A DNA stretch of 64,000 nucleotides. Origin: Hyphomicrobiales bacterium (GTDB lineage: Bacteria; Pseudomonadota; Alphaproteobacteria; Rhizobiales; Phreatobacteraceae). Where the stretch lies: assembly GCA_017304475.1 (NCBI GenBank), contig JAFKKV010000009.1, positions 496,001 through 560,000 of the forward strand, in the 5' to 3' direction. Below the pieces are notes generated by a model. The model searched no databases. It saw nothing but the letters and a program-made list of their open reading frames with translations, and was not told the origin of the DNA. This document shows positions 43,295 to 52,391 of this stretch, in pieces (position 1 is the first letter of the stretch; every line of letters begins with the position of its first letter). The position numbers were made by a program, and so were the translations under genes.

Positions 43295-44137
43295 CTAGAG
43301 CACCACGACCTTGGTGCCGACCCGGACGCGTTCGTAGAGATCGGTCACGTCTTCGTTGCGCATACGGAAGCAGCCCGAGGAGACATAGGTGCCGATGGTG
43401 TGCGGCTCGTTGGAGCCATGAATGCGGTAGAGCGAGGAGCCGAGATACATGGCGCGCGCGCCGAGAGGATTGGCCGGGCCGCCGGCCATGAAACGCGGCA
43501 GGTCGGGACGACGGCGCAGCATGTCGGCCGGCGGACGCCAGTCCGGCCACTCGGCCTTGCGGGTGATCGTCTTGGCGCCGGTCCAGCCGAAGCCGGGACG
43601 GCCGACGCCGACGCCGTAGCGCCTGGCCATGCCATTGGCTTCGACCAGATAGAGGAAGCGCTCGCGGGTATCGATGACGATGGTGCCGGGCCGCTGGCTG
43701 GTCTGATAGGCGACCGTCTGCGGCAGGAAACGCGGATCCATGCCGCGCGGCACGGCGGGCTGGTCCGGCACGCCCTGCAGGTCGGGCGTGCGCGCCGCGC
43801 GCCGCTGCAACGGAATGACCCGCTGCTCGATGGTCGTCTCAGGCGCGCCCATCATCGGCTGCGCCGGGACGGCGCGGGCGTTGCGCGGGGCCGGCGGCAA
43901 TTCGCCGCCATTGAACAGATATTCGATGAAGCCGCCGCCCATGCCGCCGCGCCGGCCGGCCGAGGCGGGTTCGGCATAGGCCGTCATCGGGCGCTCGCTG
44001 ACCGAGACCGGGCGCGCCGGGATCGCGCCGCGCTCGGCATAGATCACGCCGCGTGGCGCGGGCGAGCCGTCCTGGGCGCGGGCGGAAACGGACACCAGCA
44101 GGCCGAGGCAGACGGCGGAAAGGGCGAGCTTGTTCAT
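43295..44137 (-). CDS. L,D-transpeptidase (YkuD domain), second copy
   Basis: Secreted peptidoglycan cross-linking enzyme of 280 aa. A signal peptide ends VSARAQ; a Pro/Ala/Arg-rich linker of about 110 residues, including a glycine run (GRRGGMGGGF), precedes the YkuD domain with H240 and nucleophile C256 (VSSGCFRM). The catalytic domain is closely similar to that of the gene at 10395-11033, so the two are paralogs differing in linker length. It is a single-gene unit divergent from the CheZ-like gene. Confidence 0.93.
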   Translation of the reverse strand: MNKLALSAVCLGLLVSVSARAQDGSPAPRGVIYAERGAIPARPVSVSERPMTAYAEPASAGRRGGMGGGFIEYLFNGGELPPAPRNARAVPAQPMMGAPETTIEQRVIPLQRRAARTPDLQGVPDQPAVPRGMDPRFLPQTVAYQTSQRPGTIVIDTRERFLYLVEANGMARRYGVGVGRPGFGWTGAKTITRKAEWPDWRPPADMLRRRPDLPRFMAGGPANPLGARAMYLGSSLYRIHGSNEPHTIGTYVSSGCFRMRNEDVTDLYERVRVGTKVVVL

Positions 44138-44483
44138 CGGCGGACCCGGTCAGACGTGGCGGCAGGGCGAGGCGGGGCAGGGCACCCCGGTCTTCCGCCT
44201 CACTGAAACGTCGAAACGGCGAGCAAAGGGTAAACGCCGGCCGACCGCGGTCCCGACAAGCCGGCGTCCCGCCGCCAAGTTTTCTTTAGGCTTAACCGCC
44301 GGTAAAATGCCACCGGTCATGGTTGACGGTGTGTGAATTAGCCGGTTGGAAAGGTTAACCGATTTTCACATGCGCCCGCTGGGTTTTGGGGCGTTGGTGG
44401 AACCCGTTTTTAACCACGCGCGACCAAGGGTTTGCGATACGGCCCCTCAATGGTGCGGCCGGTCGTCGACATTCAGGTTGTTC
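44138..44483. other. Divergent intergenic region with TTAACC repeats
   Basis: A 346-bp stretch between the transpeptidase and the CheZ-like gene. TTAACC occurs three times (44292, 44355, 44410), once as TTAACC-N5-TAAA, close to the CtrA site pattern TTAA-N7-TTAA. No gene was recognised; the in-frame extension of the CheZ-like frame from 44346 has no ribosome site and is not counted. Confidence 0.4.
44292..44306. promoter_or_regulatory. CtrA-like site candidate
   Basis: TTAACCGCCGGTAAA fits TTAA-N7-TTAA at 7 of 8 fixed positions, about 180 bp upstream of the CheZ-like gene. CtrA controls motility genes in many alphaproteobacteria; the match is suggestive only. Confidence 0.3.
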
Positions 44484-45212
44484 ATGCGCGCCAACAAGAA
44501 AGCCTTCCGCATCGAATCCTTCTCCCAACCGGCGGAGCTTGCCGCCTGGGCCGCGAATGACGGCGCGGCGCCGGGTCAGGGCCACCAGGAGATCATGTCC
44601 GAGCTGAAGGCGCTGCGCGCCATGATCCAGCCGGCCGAAGAGGTCTCCCGCCAGATGATCGAGGCCTATCGGGGCGAGATGCAGGAGGCGATGAAGCTGA
44701 AGGCCGAGCTCGACAGCATCTACCAGGCGATCAACGAGACCAAGCACGAGATCGCGACGCTGCACGTCTCCGGCTTCCAGGGCAAGCAGATGACCCGGGT
44801 CACCCACGAGCTCGACGCGATCGTGTCAGGCACCGAGGAGGCGACCGAGGGCATTCTGACCGCGGCCGAAGCGATCGACCAGATCGCCAGCCATCTTTCG
44901 GCGAAACTGAAGAGCCAGCAGGACCGCGGCGCCATCGACGACGTGCAGCAGAAGATCATCACGATCTTCGAGCACTGCAATTTCCAGGACCTGACCGGGC
45001 AGCGCATCACCAAGGTGGTCAATACGCTGAAGTTCATCGAGGAACGCATCGTCAAGATGATGGACATCTGGGGCGGCCTCGACAGCTTCAAGGACGTCGA
45101 TGTCGAAGCCATCGCGGAAGCGACCGGCGACGCCGCACTGGTCAACGGGCCGAAGCTCGACGGCGAGGGCGGCCATGCCAGCCAGGACGATATCGACGCG
45201 CTGTTCGGTTGA
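44484..45212 (+). CDS. cheZ: CheZ-like protein phosphatase
   Basis: Helical, cytoplasmic protein of 242 aa that probably dephosphorylates CheY-P. The signature FEHCNFQDLTGQRITKVV carries D169 and the catalytic Gln Q173, matching the D-x3-Q pair of E. coli CheZ (FQDLTGQ). Long helices on either side fit the four-helix hairpin. The C terminus SQDDIDALFG resembles the CheY-tethering tail. The ATG at 44484 is chosen since the protein pattern begins there. No other motility gene is in the window, so the gene stands apart from a chemotaxis cluster. Confidence 0.88.
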   Translation: MRANKKAFRIESFSQPAELAAWAANDGAAPGQGHQEIMSELKALRAMIQPAEEVSRQMIEAYRGEMQEAMKLKAELDSIYQAINETKHEIATLHVSGFQGKQMTRVTHELDAIVSGTEEATEGILTAAEAIDQIASHLSAKLKSQQDRGAIDDVQQKIITIFEHCNFQDLTGQRITKVVNTLKFIEERIVKMMDIWGGLDSFKDVDVEAIAEATGDAALVNGPKLDGEGGHASQDDIDALFG

Positions 45213-45329
45213 GCGGCCGGCGGATCGGGGGCGGGCGAGCCCTCAAAGCGACAATCGCCTGCCCTGATTCCGCCCCGTGCCGATCCGAGTATAGCATCGG
45301 TTCTGTTCCGCCCTCCTGATTCGGGCCCG

Positions 45330-46646
45330 ATGCGTCTCAGCCTCGCCATCCTTGCTCCATTTGTCGTCGCCCTGCCGGCGGCCGCCCAGACGCCGTCGCC
45401 GGCGGAACGGGCGGAGGCTGAGCGCCAGGAGCGTCAGCGCGAGCTCGACGCAATCAAGAACGACATGCAGCGAACCGGCGCCGAACGGGCGCGAATCGAG
45501 CGCGACGTCGCCGCCATGCGCACCGACCGCGCGGCCATCGTCGCCGCCGGCATCGAGGCCGCGACGAAGGTCAGGGGTTTCGAAGGCAAGGTGATCGAGA
45601 GCGAGGCGAGGCTCGCCGGGCTCGACGGCCGCCAGGCCGAGATCCGCGCCTCGCTGGACGAGCGGCGCGACCTGATCGCCCAGGTGCTGGCCTCGCTGCA
45701 GCGGATGGGGCGCCGCCCGCCGCCGGCCCTGCTGGTCGGCGCCGACGACGTCCTGAAGTCGGTCAGGACGGCTATGCTGCTCGGCACCTTGGTGCCGGAA
45801 ATGCGCGACGCGGTCCGCGTGCTCGCCCGCGACCTCGAGGATCTCGCCGCCGTCCGCCGGTCGATCACCGCCGAGCGCGACACGCTGAAACGCGACATGG
45901 TCGCGCTGGACAATGAGCGCATCCGCCTGGAAGCGCTGGCCGAGGCGCGCCAGAAGCAGGTCGCCGCGACCGAGCAATCGCTCGATGCGGAGAAGCTGCG
46001 GGCGGCCGGACTGTCGCGCCAGGCCGGCAATCTCGAACTTTTGATCGGTCGGATGGAGACCGAAATCGCGGCCGCGCAACGGGCCGCGGAGGCTGCGCGG
46101 ACCTCGGTGGTCGCCCGTGGCCCGGGTCCCGCCGACCGCCGCCAGCAGATGGCTGCCCTGCAGAATGCCGGGCGCATGAACCCGGCAATTCCCTTCGCGC
46201 AGACCCGTGGGAGCCTGCCTTTGCCGGTTTTGGGCGTGCGTTTGCGCGAGTTCGGCGCTTCCGACGGTTTGGGCGGAACCGAGCGCGGCCAGTCGATCGC
46301 GACCCGCGCCGGCGCTTCCGTCACGGCACCGGCCGATGGCTGGGTGGTCTATTCGGGGCCGTTCCGAACTTACGGACAACTCTTGATCCTGAATGCCGGG
46401 GGCGGGTATCATGTCGTCCTCGCCGGAATGGACAGGATCACCGTTGATCTTGGCCAGTTCGTCTTGGCCGGCGAGCCGGTGGGCGTCATGGGTGACGCAC
46501 CCCCTCCGGCCGCGGCAGTGACAACGGGCTCTTCCCAGCCCGTCCTCTATGTCGAGTTCCGCAAGGATGGATCGAATATCGATCCCGCGCTTTGGTGGGC
46601 CCCTCGGGCTCCGGGCGTTCAGACCAACGAAAGGGTTCGCGGATGA
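45330..46646 (+). CDS. EnvC-like murein hydrolase activator with degenerate LytM domain
   Basis: Periplasmic protein of 438 aa. A signal peptide ends PAAAQ, followed by a long coiled coil (about residues 25-270, rich in E/R/A) and a C-terminal M23/LytM fold (ATRAGASVTAPADGWVVYSG; GQLLILNAGGGYHVVLAGM). The zinc ligands are missing: the position of the first HxxxD reads TERGQSIA and the HxH reads YHVVL, so it cannot be an active peptidase. That is the hallmark of EnvC proteins, which activate amidases that split daughter cells. Its stop overlaps the CtpA protease start (ATGA). Confidence 0.92.
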   Translation: MRLSLAILAPFVVALPAAAQTPSPAERAEAERQERQRELDAIKNDMQRTGAERARIERDVAAMRTDRAAIVAAGIEAATKVRGFEGKVIESEARLAGLDGRQAEIRASLDERRDLIAQVLASLQRMGRRPPPALLVGADDVLKSVRTAMLLGTLVPEMRDAVRVLARDLEDLAAVRRSITAERDTLKRDMVALDNERIRLEALAEARQKQVAATEQSLDAEKLRAAGLSRQAGNLELLIGRMETEIAAAQRAAEAARTSVVARGPGPADRRQQMAALQNAGRMNPAIPFAQTRGSLPLPVLGVRLREFGASDGLGGTERGQSIATRAGASVTAPADGWVVYSGPFRTYGQLLILNAGGGYHVVLAGMDRITVDLGQFVLAGEPVGVMGDAPPPAAAVTTGSSQPVLYVEFRKDGSNIDPALWWAPRAPGVQTNERVRG

Positions 46647-48115
46647 TGCGCAAAGCTTCGCTCCTCCTTGCCGGTGCCGCCATGGGCGTGCTCGCGACTG
46701 TCGCGGTGTCCCAGCCGCGCGCGATCCTGGGGATGAGCGCGAATGCCGCAGGATCCGACACCTACCGGCAGATCAACCTGTTCGGCGACATCTTCGAGCG
46801 CGTGCGCTCCGACTATGTCGAGAAGCCCGATGACGCCAAGCTGATCGAGGCCGCCATCAACGGCATGCTGACCTCGCTCGACCCGCATTCCAGCTTCATG
46901 GATGCGCGCAATTTCCGCGACATGCAGGTGCAGACGCGCGGCGAGTTCGGCGGTCTCGGCATCGAGGTCACCCAGGAAGACGGGGCGATCAAGGTGGTCG
47001 CGCCGATCGACGACACGCCGGCCTCGAAAGCCGGCATCCTGGCCAATGACGTGATCACCCATATCGACAACGAGCCGATCCAGGGCCTCACCCTGCAGCA
47101 GGCCGTGGAAAAGATGCGCGGGCCGGTGGGCTCGTCGATCACCATCCGGGTCACCCGCCCGGGCAGCGCGGCGCCGCGCGATATCCCGATCACCCGGGAC
47201 CGCATCGTCATCCGGGCCGTGCGCCACCAGATCCTCGGCGACGATGTCGGCTATATCCGCATCACCCAGTTCAACGAGCAGACCACCGACAGCCTGCGCC
47301 GCGCGCTGGAGGAAATCCGCAACAAGGTGCCGGCCGACAAGCTGCGCGGCTATATCGTCGACCTCCGGAACAATCCGGGCGGCCTGCTCGACCAGTCGAT
47401 CTCGGTCTCCGATGCGTTCCTGGAGCGTGGCGAGATCGTCTCGACCCGCGGGCGCAATGCCGAGGAAACCCAGCGCTGGAACGCCCGTTCGGGCGACCTG
47501 ACCGGCGGCAAGCCGGTCATCGTGCTGATCAATGGCGGCTCGGCCTCGGCCTCCGAAATCGTCGCCGGCGCGCTGCAGGACCACAAGCGGGCGACCGTGC
47601 TCGGCACCCGGTCCTTCGGCAAGGGCTCGGTGCAGACGATCATCCCGCTCGGCAGCCAGGGCGCGCTCAGGCTGACCACGGCGCGCTACTACACGCCGTC
47701 GGGCCGTTCCATCCAGGCGCGCGGCATCGATCCGGACATCGTGTCCGAGCAGCCGCTGCCGGAAGAATTGCGGGCCCGCGCCGCCGAGGCGCAGTCGCAG
47801 AACCGGGGCGAAGCCGGCCTGCGCGGCCATCTGCGCAATCCGAACCAGGAGAACAATGACGAGCGTTCGGCCTCGTCGGGCTATGTTCCGCGCGAGCAGA
47901 AGGACGATGTCCAGCTCAATCTCGCCATCGACCTGCTGCGCGGGGTGAAGACCGATCCGAAGTTCCCGCCGGGAACCCGCAGCGCCGCCGCGCCTGCCAT
48001 GCCGGCCGTTCCCGCGGCTCCGGCCGCTCCCGCGACGTCAGTGGCTCCGCCGGCGCCTGTCGAACCCGCTACGCCGACGCCCGCGCCCGCTCCCGCGCCG
48101 GCGAACCCGCAGTAA
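46643..48115 (+). CDS. ctpA: C-terminal processing protease CtpA (S41 family)
   Basis: Serine protease of 490 aa of the envelope. An N-terminal hydrophobic segment is followed by a PDZ domain (GGLGIEVTQEDGAIKVVAPI) and the S41 catalytic core with S302 (NGGSASASEI) and K327 (RSFGKGSVQT), 25 residues apart as in CtpB and Prc. The last 70 residues are a Pro/Ala-rich low-complexity tail. EnvC-CtpA pairing is a common gene order in alphaproteobacteria and links wall splitting with proteolysis. ATGA overlap with the EnvC-like gene. Confidence 0.96.
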   Translation: MMRKASLLLAGAAMGVLATVAVSQPRAILGMSANAAGSDTYRQINLFGDIFERVRSDYVEKPDDAKLIEAAINGMLTSLDPHSSFMDARNFRDMQVQTRGEFGGLGIEVTQEDGAIKVVAPIDDTPASKAGILANDVITHIDNEPIQGLTLQQAVEKMRGPVGSSITIRVTRPGSAAPRDIPITRDRIVIRAVRHQILGDDVGYIRITQFNEQTTDSLRRALEEIRNKVPADKLRGYIVDLRNNPGGLLDQSISVSDAFLERGEIVSTRGRNAEETQRWNARSGDLTGGKPVIVLINGGSASASEIVAGALQDHKRATVLGTRSFGKGSVQTIIPLGSQGALRLTTARYYTPSGRSIQARGIDPDIVSEQPLPEELRARAAEAQSQNRGEAGLRGHLRNPNQENNDERSASSGYVPREQKDDVQLNLAIDLLRGVKTDPKFPPGTRSAAAPAMPAVPAAPAAPATSVAPPAPVEPATPTPAPAPAPANPQ

Positions 48116-48188
48116 GGGCTCAACCGCTGCAATCCATCGCCTCCGGCCGCGCGCCGGGGGCGTGCCATCCGGTTCGGCGAGCTTCCCC

Positions 48189-49007
48189 ATGTCGCTTTGC
48201 TCTTCGCAGACCCGCCAATTCGCGGGCGAGGTTCTGGCGGCCTATGACGGCCGGCGGCAGATCGGCCCGTTGACCGGTCTCGAACCGACCTTTTCGCCCG
48301 AAGACGGGCAAAAGGTCTCGCATGAGATCACCCGCCGGCGGGTCGCCCGCGGCGAGACCGTGATCGGCCGCAAGATCGGTTTCACCAACCGGACGATCTG
48401 GGACGAATACGGTGTCTATTCGCCGATCTGGGGACCCGTCTACGACACCACCTATACGGCGGTGACCGGCCCCGCCGAGGCGCGCCTGAACCATCTCGTC
48501 GAACCCCGGATCGAACCGGAGATCGTGTTCGGCTTCAAGGCCGGCGTGACAGCGGATATGGATGAACGGGCGATCCTCGGCGCGATCGGCTGGGTCGCCC
48601 ATGGTTTCGAGATCGTCCAGTCGCTTTATCCCGGCTGGCGCTTCCAGGCGGCGGATTGCATCGCCGCCTTCGGCCTGCACGGCGCGCTCTATTGCGGCCC
48701 GCGGCTGGCCATCACCGGCGATGCCGGGCCGTGGCTCGATGCGCTGACCGGCTTTTCCATCACTTTGTCGAAGGACGGCGCCGTGGTCGATCGCGGCGTG
48801 GCGACCAATGTGCTCGACGGCCCGCTGTCGGCGGTCCGGCATCTCGCCGGCGTGCTGGCCGCCGATCCGCAGGCCGAACCGATCGGAGCCGGCGAGATCA
48901 TCACAACGGGTACGGTGACCCGGGCCTTTCCGATCGCTCCCGGCGAACAATGGTCGACGCTGGTCGAAGGGCTTGATGTGCCGCCGATGTCGCTCAGATT
49001 CGTCTGA
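48189..49007 (+). CDS. 2-keto-4-pentenoate hydratase family protein
   Basis: Cytoplasmic enzyme of 272 aa resembling MhpD/DmpE/HpaH hydratases or the related oxalocrotonate decarboxylase. Key segments are GRKIGFTNRTIWDEYGVYSPIWG, RIEPEIVFGFKAG with the metal-binding Glu pair, and LSKDGAVVDRG. No meta-cleavage genes are near, so the substrate is unknown. The ATG at 48189 is used; an in-frame upstream start at 48162 has no clear ribosome site. It follows ctpA in the same direction and ends at a long inverted repeat. Confidence 0.85.
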   Translation: MSLCSSQTRQFAGEVLAAYDGRRQIGPLTGLEPTFSPEDGQKVSHEITRRRVARGETVIGRKIGFTNRTIWDEYGVYSPIWGPVYDTTYTAVTGPAEARLNHLVEPRIEPEIVFGFKAGVTADMDERAILGAIGWVAHGFEIVQSLYPGWRFQAADCIAAFGLHGALYCGPRLAITGDAGPWLDALTGFSITLSKDGAVVDRGVATNVLDGPLSAVRHLAGVLAADPQAEPIGAGEIITTGTVTRAFPIAPGEQWSTLVEGLDVPPMSLRFV

Positions 49008-49081
49008 ACGCGGGTTTGGGTGTCAACCTGCCTGGCCGGCACGATTGATCGCAGAAGCGGTGTTGGAACGCGCTGGAACCT

Positions 49082-49242
49082 CGACGTCATCCCCGGCCGA
49101 GCGAAGCGAGGGGAAGGGGATCCAGGGGTTGCAGGGCTGGTCCCTCGACGCCGCGAAATCCGCTCGGCACATGCGCTGATGGCGCGGTCTGTCGGCTCCT
49201 GGACCCCCTTCCCCTCGCTTCGCTCGGCCGGGGGTGACGTCG
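49082..49242. repeat. Long inverted repeat between convergent genes (dispersed palindromic element, type 3)
   Basis: Arms 49082-49126 and 49198-49242 are reverse complements at 43 of 45 positions, with a 71-bp loop. The arms contain GAGCGAAGCGAG, also present in the type 1 element at 17910-17921. It occupies most of the 286-bp gap between the convergent hydratase and ndvA genes, where I see no other feature. Confidence 0.88.
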
Positions 49243-49293
49243 AGCGTGTGCCGGCAGCCGGCAGGCCTGCCGACCATATCCGCCAGCCCGCCT

Positions 49294-51084
49294 CTAAGTC
49301 TCCACCACCGGCCGTTCCGTCTTCTTCTCGGTCTCGCCGGCCATGAACTGTGCCCGCGCCAGGTTGGCGAAGACGCCGCCCTGGGCGACCAGCTCCTCGA
49401 ACGTGCCGCTTTCGATGACCCGGCCCTGATCGAAGACCAGGATGCGGGTGGCGTGGCGGATGGTGGCGAGCCGGTGGGCGATGACGAAGGTGGTGCGGCC
49501 CTTCATCACCTCGACCAGGGCTGCCTGCAGCTTCTGTTCCGTGGCAGCATCGAGCGCCGATGTCGCTTCGTCGAGAATCAGGATCGGCGGATCCTTCAGA
49601 AGCGCGCGGGCGATCGACAGGCGCTGGCGCTCGCCGCCGGAGAGCGACCGGCCCCGCTCGGCGATCTCGGTGTCGAGCCCATCGGGCTGGCGCGCCAGGA
49701 AATCGGCGGCTTGGGCGCGCTGGCAGGCCGCCCAGATCTCGGCATCGCTGGCATCGGCCCGGCCGACCTGCAGGTTTTCCTTGATCGTGCGGGCAAACAG
49801 CATGGGCTCCTGGAACACCACGCCGATATTGCGGCGCAGCGACACCATGGTGACGTCGCGGATGTCGCTGCCGTCGATGGTGATGCGGCCGGATTGCGGA
49901 TCGAACACCCGGTGCAGCAGCGATAGCGTGGTGGATTTGCCCGAACCGGTCGAGCCGACGAGCGCGATGGTGTCGCCGGGAGCGGCGATGAAGGACAGGT
50001 CGGCCACCGCGGCGCGCTTGCCGTCATAAGAGAAGGAGACGTTCTCGAAGGCGACGGTGCCGGTGACCTTGCCGATATCGATGGCGTTCGGCCGGTCGCG
50101 CACCTGCGGCGTGGTGTCGATGACGTCGAAGAAGTCCTTGATCTTCGGGCCTTCGAGGAACACCGCGTTGATGAAGCCGACCAGGGCCTCGAGCCTGGCG
50201 ATCAGCATGGTGGCGAAACCCATGAAGGTGACGATCTCGCCGATCGAGGCGAGCCCGTTGATATGCAGCCAGGTGCCGGTCAGGAAGATCGACAACACGG
50301 TCAGGGTGGCCGAGGCGCGTGAGGCGACCGCCGCGATCGCCCACCAGGACAGGACCGGGATCTGGGCGGCCAGCAGCGCGTCGACGGTCGAGCGCATGGC
50401 GCGCACTTCGGCGTCGATCCGGGTGAAGGACTGGATCACCGGTACGTTGCCGAGCGCGTCGGTGGCCCGTTCGGCGAGCGCGTTGTGGAACTCCTGGACC
50501 TTGCCTTGCAGAGTCTCGGTCTTGCGCAGCACGTAGCTGGTCAGGAAGAAAAAGAAGAACACCATGACGACCAGCAGGCTGCCGAGCCGCCAGTTCACCC
50601 AGAGCGAGACCGGCACCAGGATGACCAGCGCGATCATCGAGGCGCAGTGCTCGCGCAGGAAGGAGAGCAGCAGCCAGGCCATGGCGTTGGAGCCCTCCAG
50701 CATCTGCTTGAGCAGGCGGCCGGAATGGGTGCCGGAATGGTAGCTGAGCGGCAGGTTGAGCACGTGCTCGAAGAAATGCTGCATGAAGGCGAGGCGCCGG
50801 CGATGCGACATGCGGTCGGCATGCAGGGCGACCAGCACGCCCGCGCCAATGGTGAACAGGCCGAACGACACCCAGGCGGTGACCAGCGGCAGCAATTCGC
50901 TCCAGGTGATGGTGCGGCCCTGCGCCTGCGCGCCCGACAAGGCGTCGATGATGCGGCCGAACAGGATCGGCTCGGCGAACATGATGCAGGCCAGCACGAT
51001 ATTGCAGGAGAGCAGCGTGAGGCCGAGCCGCTTCTCCGGCCCCAGTTGCATCAGGACCCGCCAATAGACCTGGAGAAGTGACAT
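49294..51084 (-). CDS. ndvA: Beta-(1,2)-glucan ABC exporter NdvA/ChvA
   Basis: Exporter of 596 aa, a fused half-transporter that carries cyclic beta-1,2-glucan to the periplasm. It begins [20 protein letters not shown] and [14 protein letters not shown], very like NdvA/ChvA. Six membrane helices are followed by an ATPase with Walker [10 protein letters not shown], signature [15 protein letters not shown], Walker [13 protein letters not shown] and the switch His IAHRLAT. The ATG at 51084 is preceded by GGAGAAGTG. The glucan synthase gene ndvB/chvB is not in the window. It is 109 bp behind deoB on the same strand and may be read from that operon. Confidence 0.93.
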   Translation of the reverse strand: MSLLQVYWRVLMQLGPEKRLGLTLLSCNIVLACIMFAEPILFGRIIDALSGAQAQGRTITWSELLPLVTAWVSFGLFTIGAGVLVALHADRMSHRRRLAFMQHFFEHVLNLPLSYHSGTHSGRLLKQMLEGSNAMAWLLLSFLREHCASMIALVILVPVSLWVNWRLGSLLVVMVFFFFFLTSYVLRKTETLQGKVQEFHNALAERATDALGNVPVIQSFTRIDAEVRAMRSTVDALLAAQIPVLSWWAIAAVASRASATLTVLSIFLTGTWLHINGLASIGEIVTFMGFATMLIARLEALVGFINAVFLEGPKIKDFFDVIDTTPQVRDRPNAIDIGKVTGTVAFENVSFSYDGKRAAVADLSFIAAPGDTIALVGSTGSGKSTTLSLLHRVFDPQSGRITIDGSDIRDVTMVSLRRNIGVVFQEPMLFARTIKENLQVGRADASDAEIWAACQRAQAADFLARQPDGLDTEIAERGRSLSGGERQRLSIARALLKDPPILILDEATSALDAATEQKLQAALVEVMKGRTTFVIAHRLATIRHATRILVFDQGRVIESGTFEELVAQGGVFANLARAQFMAGETEKKTERPVVET

Positions 51085-51193
51085 GCGCCGCCCTCTGTCG
51101 AAACCGCCTGGGTTCCTGTGAAACACGACGCGTCAACAGCCGCAAGGTGAGGTTGGTTCCGAATCCACACGCCCGGCGGGATCGGCAAAGGCC

Positions 51194-52387
51194 CTAAAAC
51201 GGCGCCCCGGCGCCGGGTGCGGGAATGCCGAGATGGCGCGCGACGGTCGCCGCGATATCGGCGAGGCTGTCGCGCCGGCCGATCGGGCCGGTCGGCTGTC
51301 CCGGGCCGAAAGCCAGGATCGGCACATGTTCGCGGGTGTGCTCGGAGCCGGCAAAGGTCGGGTCGCAGCCATGGTCGGCGGTGATCACCACGAGGTCTCC
51401 GGGCGCGAGCCGGGTGGTCAGTTCCGGCAGGCGCCGGTCGAAATCCTTCAGCGCCTGGCCGTAGCCCTTGGGGTCGCGGCGGTGGCCGTAGAGCGAATCG
51501 AAATCGATGAAATTGGCCATCAGCAAGCCGCCGTCCGGCAGCTTCGCGAAGCCTTCGAGCATGCGATCGAACAGCGCCATGTTGCCGGAGGCCTTCAACA
51601 CCTCGCCGGTGCCGACATGGGCGAAGATGTCGCCGATCTTGCCGATGCTGATGACGGTGCGGCCGGCCTTCCCGGCGAGTTCCAGAATGGTCGGCGCCGG
51701 CGGCACGACCGAATAATCGCGGCGATTGCCGGTCCGGACGAAATCGACCGCCGCCGATCCGACGAAGGGCCGGGCGATGACCCGGCCGATGCCCAGGGGA
51801 TCGCAGAGCTCGCGGGCGACCGCGCAGACCGCATAGAGCCGGTCCAGCCCGAAGGCCTGTTCGTGGGCCGCGATCTGCATGACCGAATCGGCAGAGGTAT
51901 AGACGATCGGCTTGCCCGTCCGGACATGCTCCTCGCCGAGCTCGGCGATGATCGTCGTGCCGGAGGCGTGGCAATCGCCGAGAATGCCCGTGAGGCCGCA
52001 GCGCCGCACCAGGGCCTCGATCAGGTCGGGCGGGAAGCAGGGCCGGGTGTCCGGAAAATAGCCCCAGTCGGTGTCGACAGGCACGCCGGCGATCTCCCAA
52101 TGGCCCGACGGCGTGTCCTTGCCCCGCGACGTCTCGACGCCGTAGCCGTAGCGTCCGGCGATCGCGCCGGTGGCGGCGAGGCCCGGCGGCAGCCGGCCGG
52201 TGGAGGCTTCGGCCGCCTTGGCGAGGCCGAGGGTTGCGAGGTTCGGCAAATGCAGCCCGGGACCGCGCTGGACATACCAGGCGGCGACATGGCCGAGCGT
52301 GTCCGAGCCCGCGTCGCCATAATGCCCGGCGTCTTCGGCGGCGCCGATGCCGACGGAATCGAGGACGAGGATCAGCGCGCGGGCCAT
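51194..52387 (-). CDS. deoB: Phosphopentomutase DeoB
   Basis: Metal-dependent mutase of 397 aa converting (deoxy)ribose 1-phosphate to the 5-phosphate. It starts [20 protein letters not shown] with the metal-binding Asp, and contains [13 protein letters not shown] (phosphorylated Thr region), [15 protein letters not shown] and [13 protein letters not shown] with metal ligands. It links the phosphorylases to the DeoC aldolase. It follows deoA by 4 bp and is the last gene of the nucleoside operon. The ATG at 52387 is the only start that fits the family N terminus. Confidence 0.96.
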   Translation of the reverse strand: MARALILVLDSVGIGAAEDAGHYGDAGSDTLGHVAAWYVQRGPGLHLPNLATLGLAKAAEASTGRLPPGLAATGAIAGRYGYGVETSRGKDTPSGHWEIAGVPVDTDWGYFPDTRPCFPPDLIEALVRRCGLTGILGDCHASGTTIIAELGEEHVRTGKPIVYTSADSVMQIAAHEQAFGLDRLYAVCAVARELCDPLGIGRVIARPFVGSAAVDFVRTGNRRDYSVVPPAPTILELAGKAGRTVISIGKIGDIFAHVGTGEVLKASGNMALFDRMLEGFAKLPDGGLLMANFIDFDSLYGHRRDPKGYGQALKDFDRRLPELTTRLAPGDLVVITADHGCDPTFAGSEHTREHVPILAFGPGQPTGPIGRRDSLADIAATVARHLGIPAPGAGAPF

Positions 52388-52391
52388 GCGC

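Noticed and set aside
49082..49242. Paired 45-bp repeats as a two-repeat CRISPR array
   Set aside because: The copies are inverted, not direct, and no cas gene is in the window.
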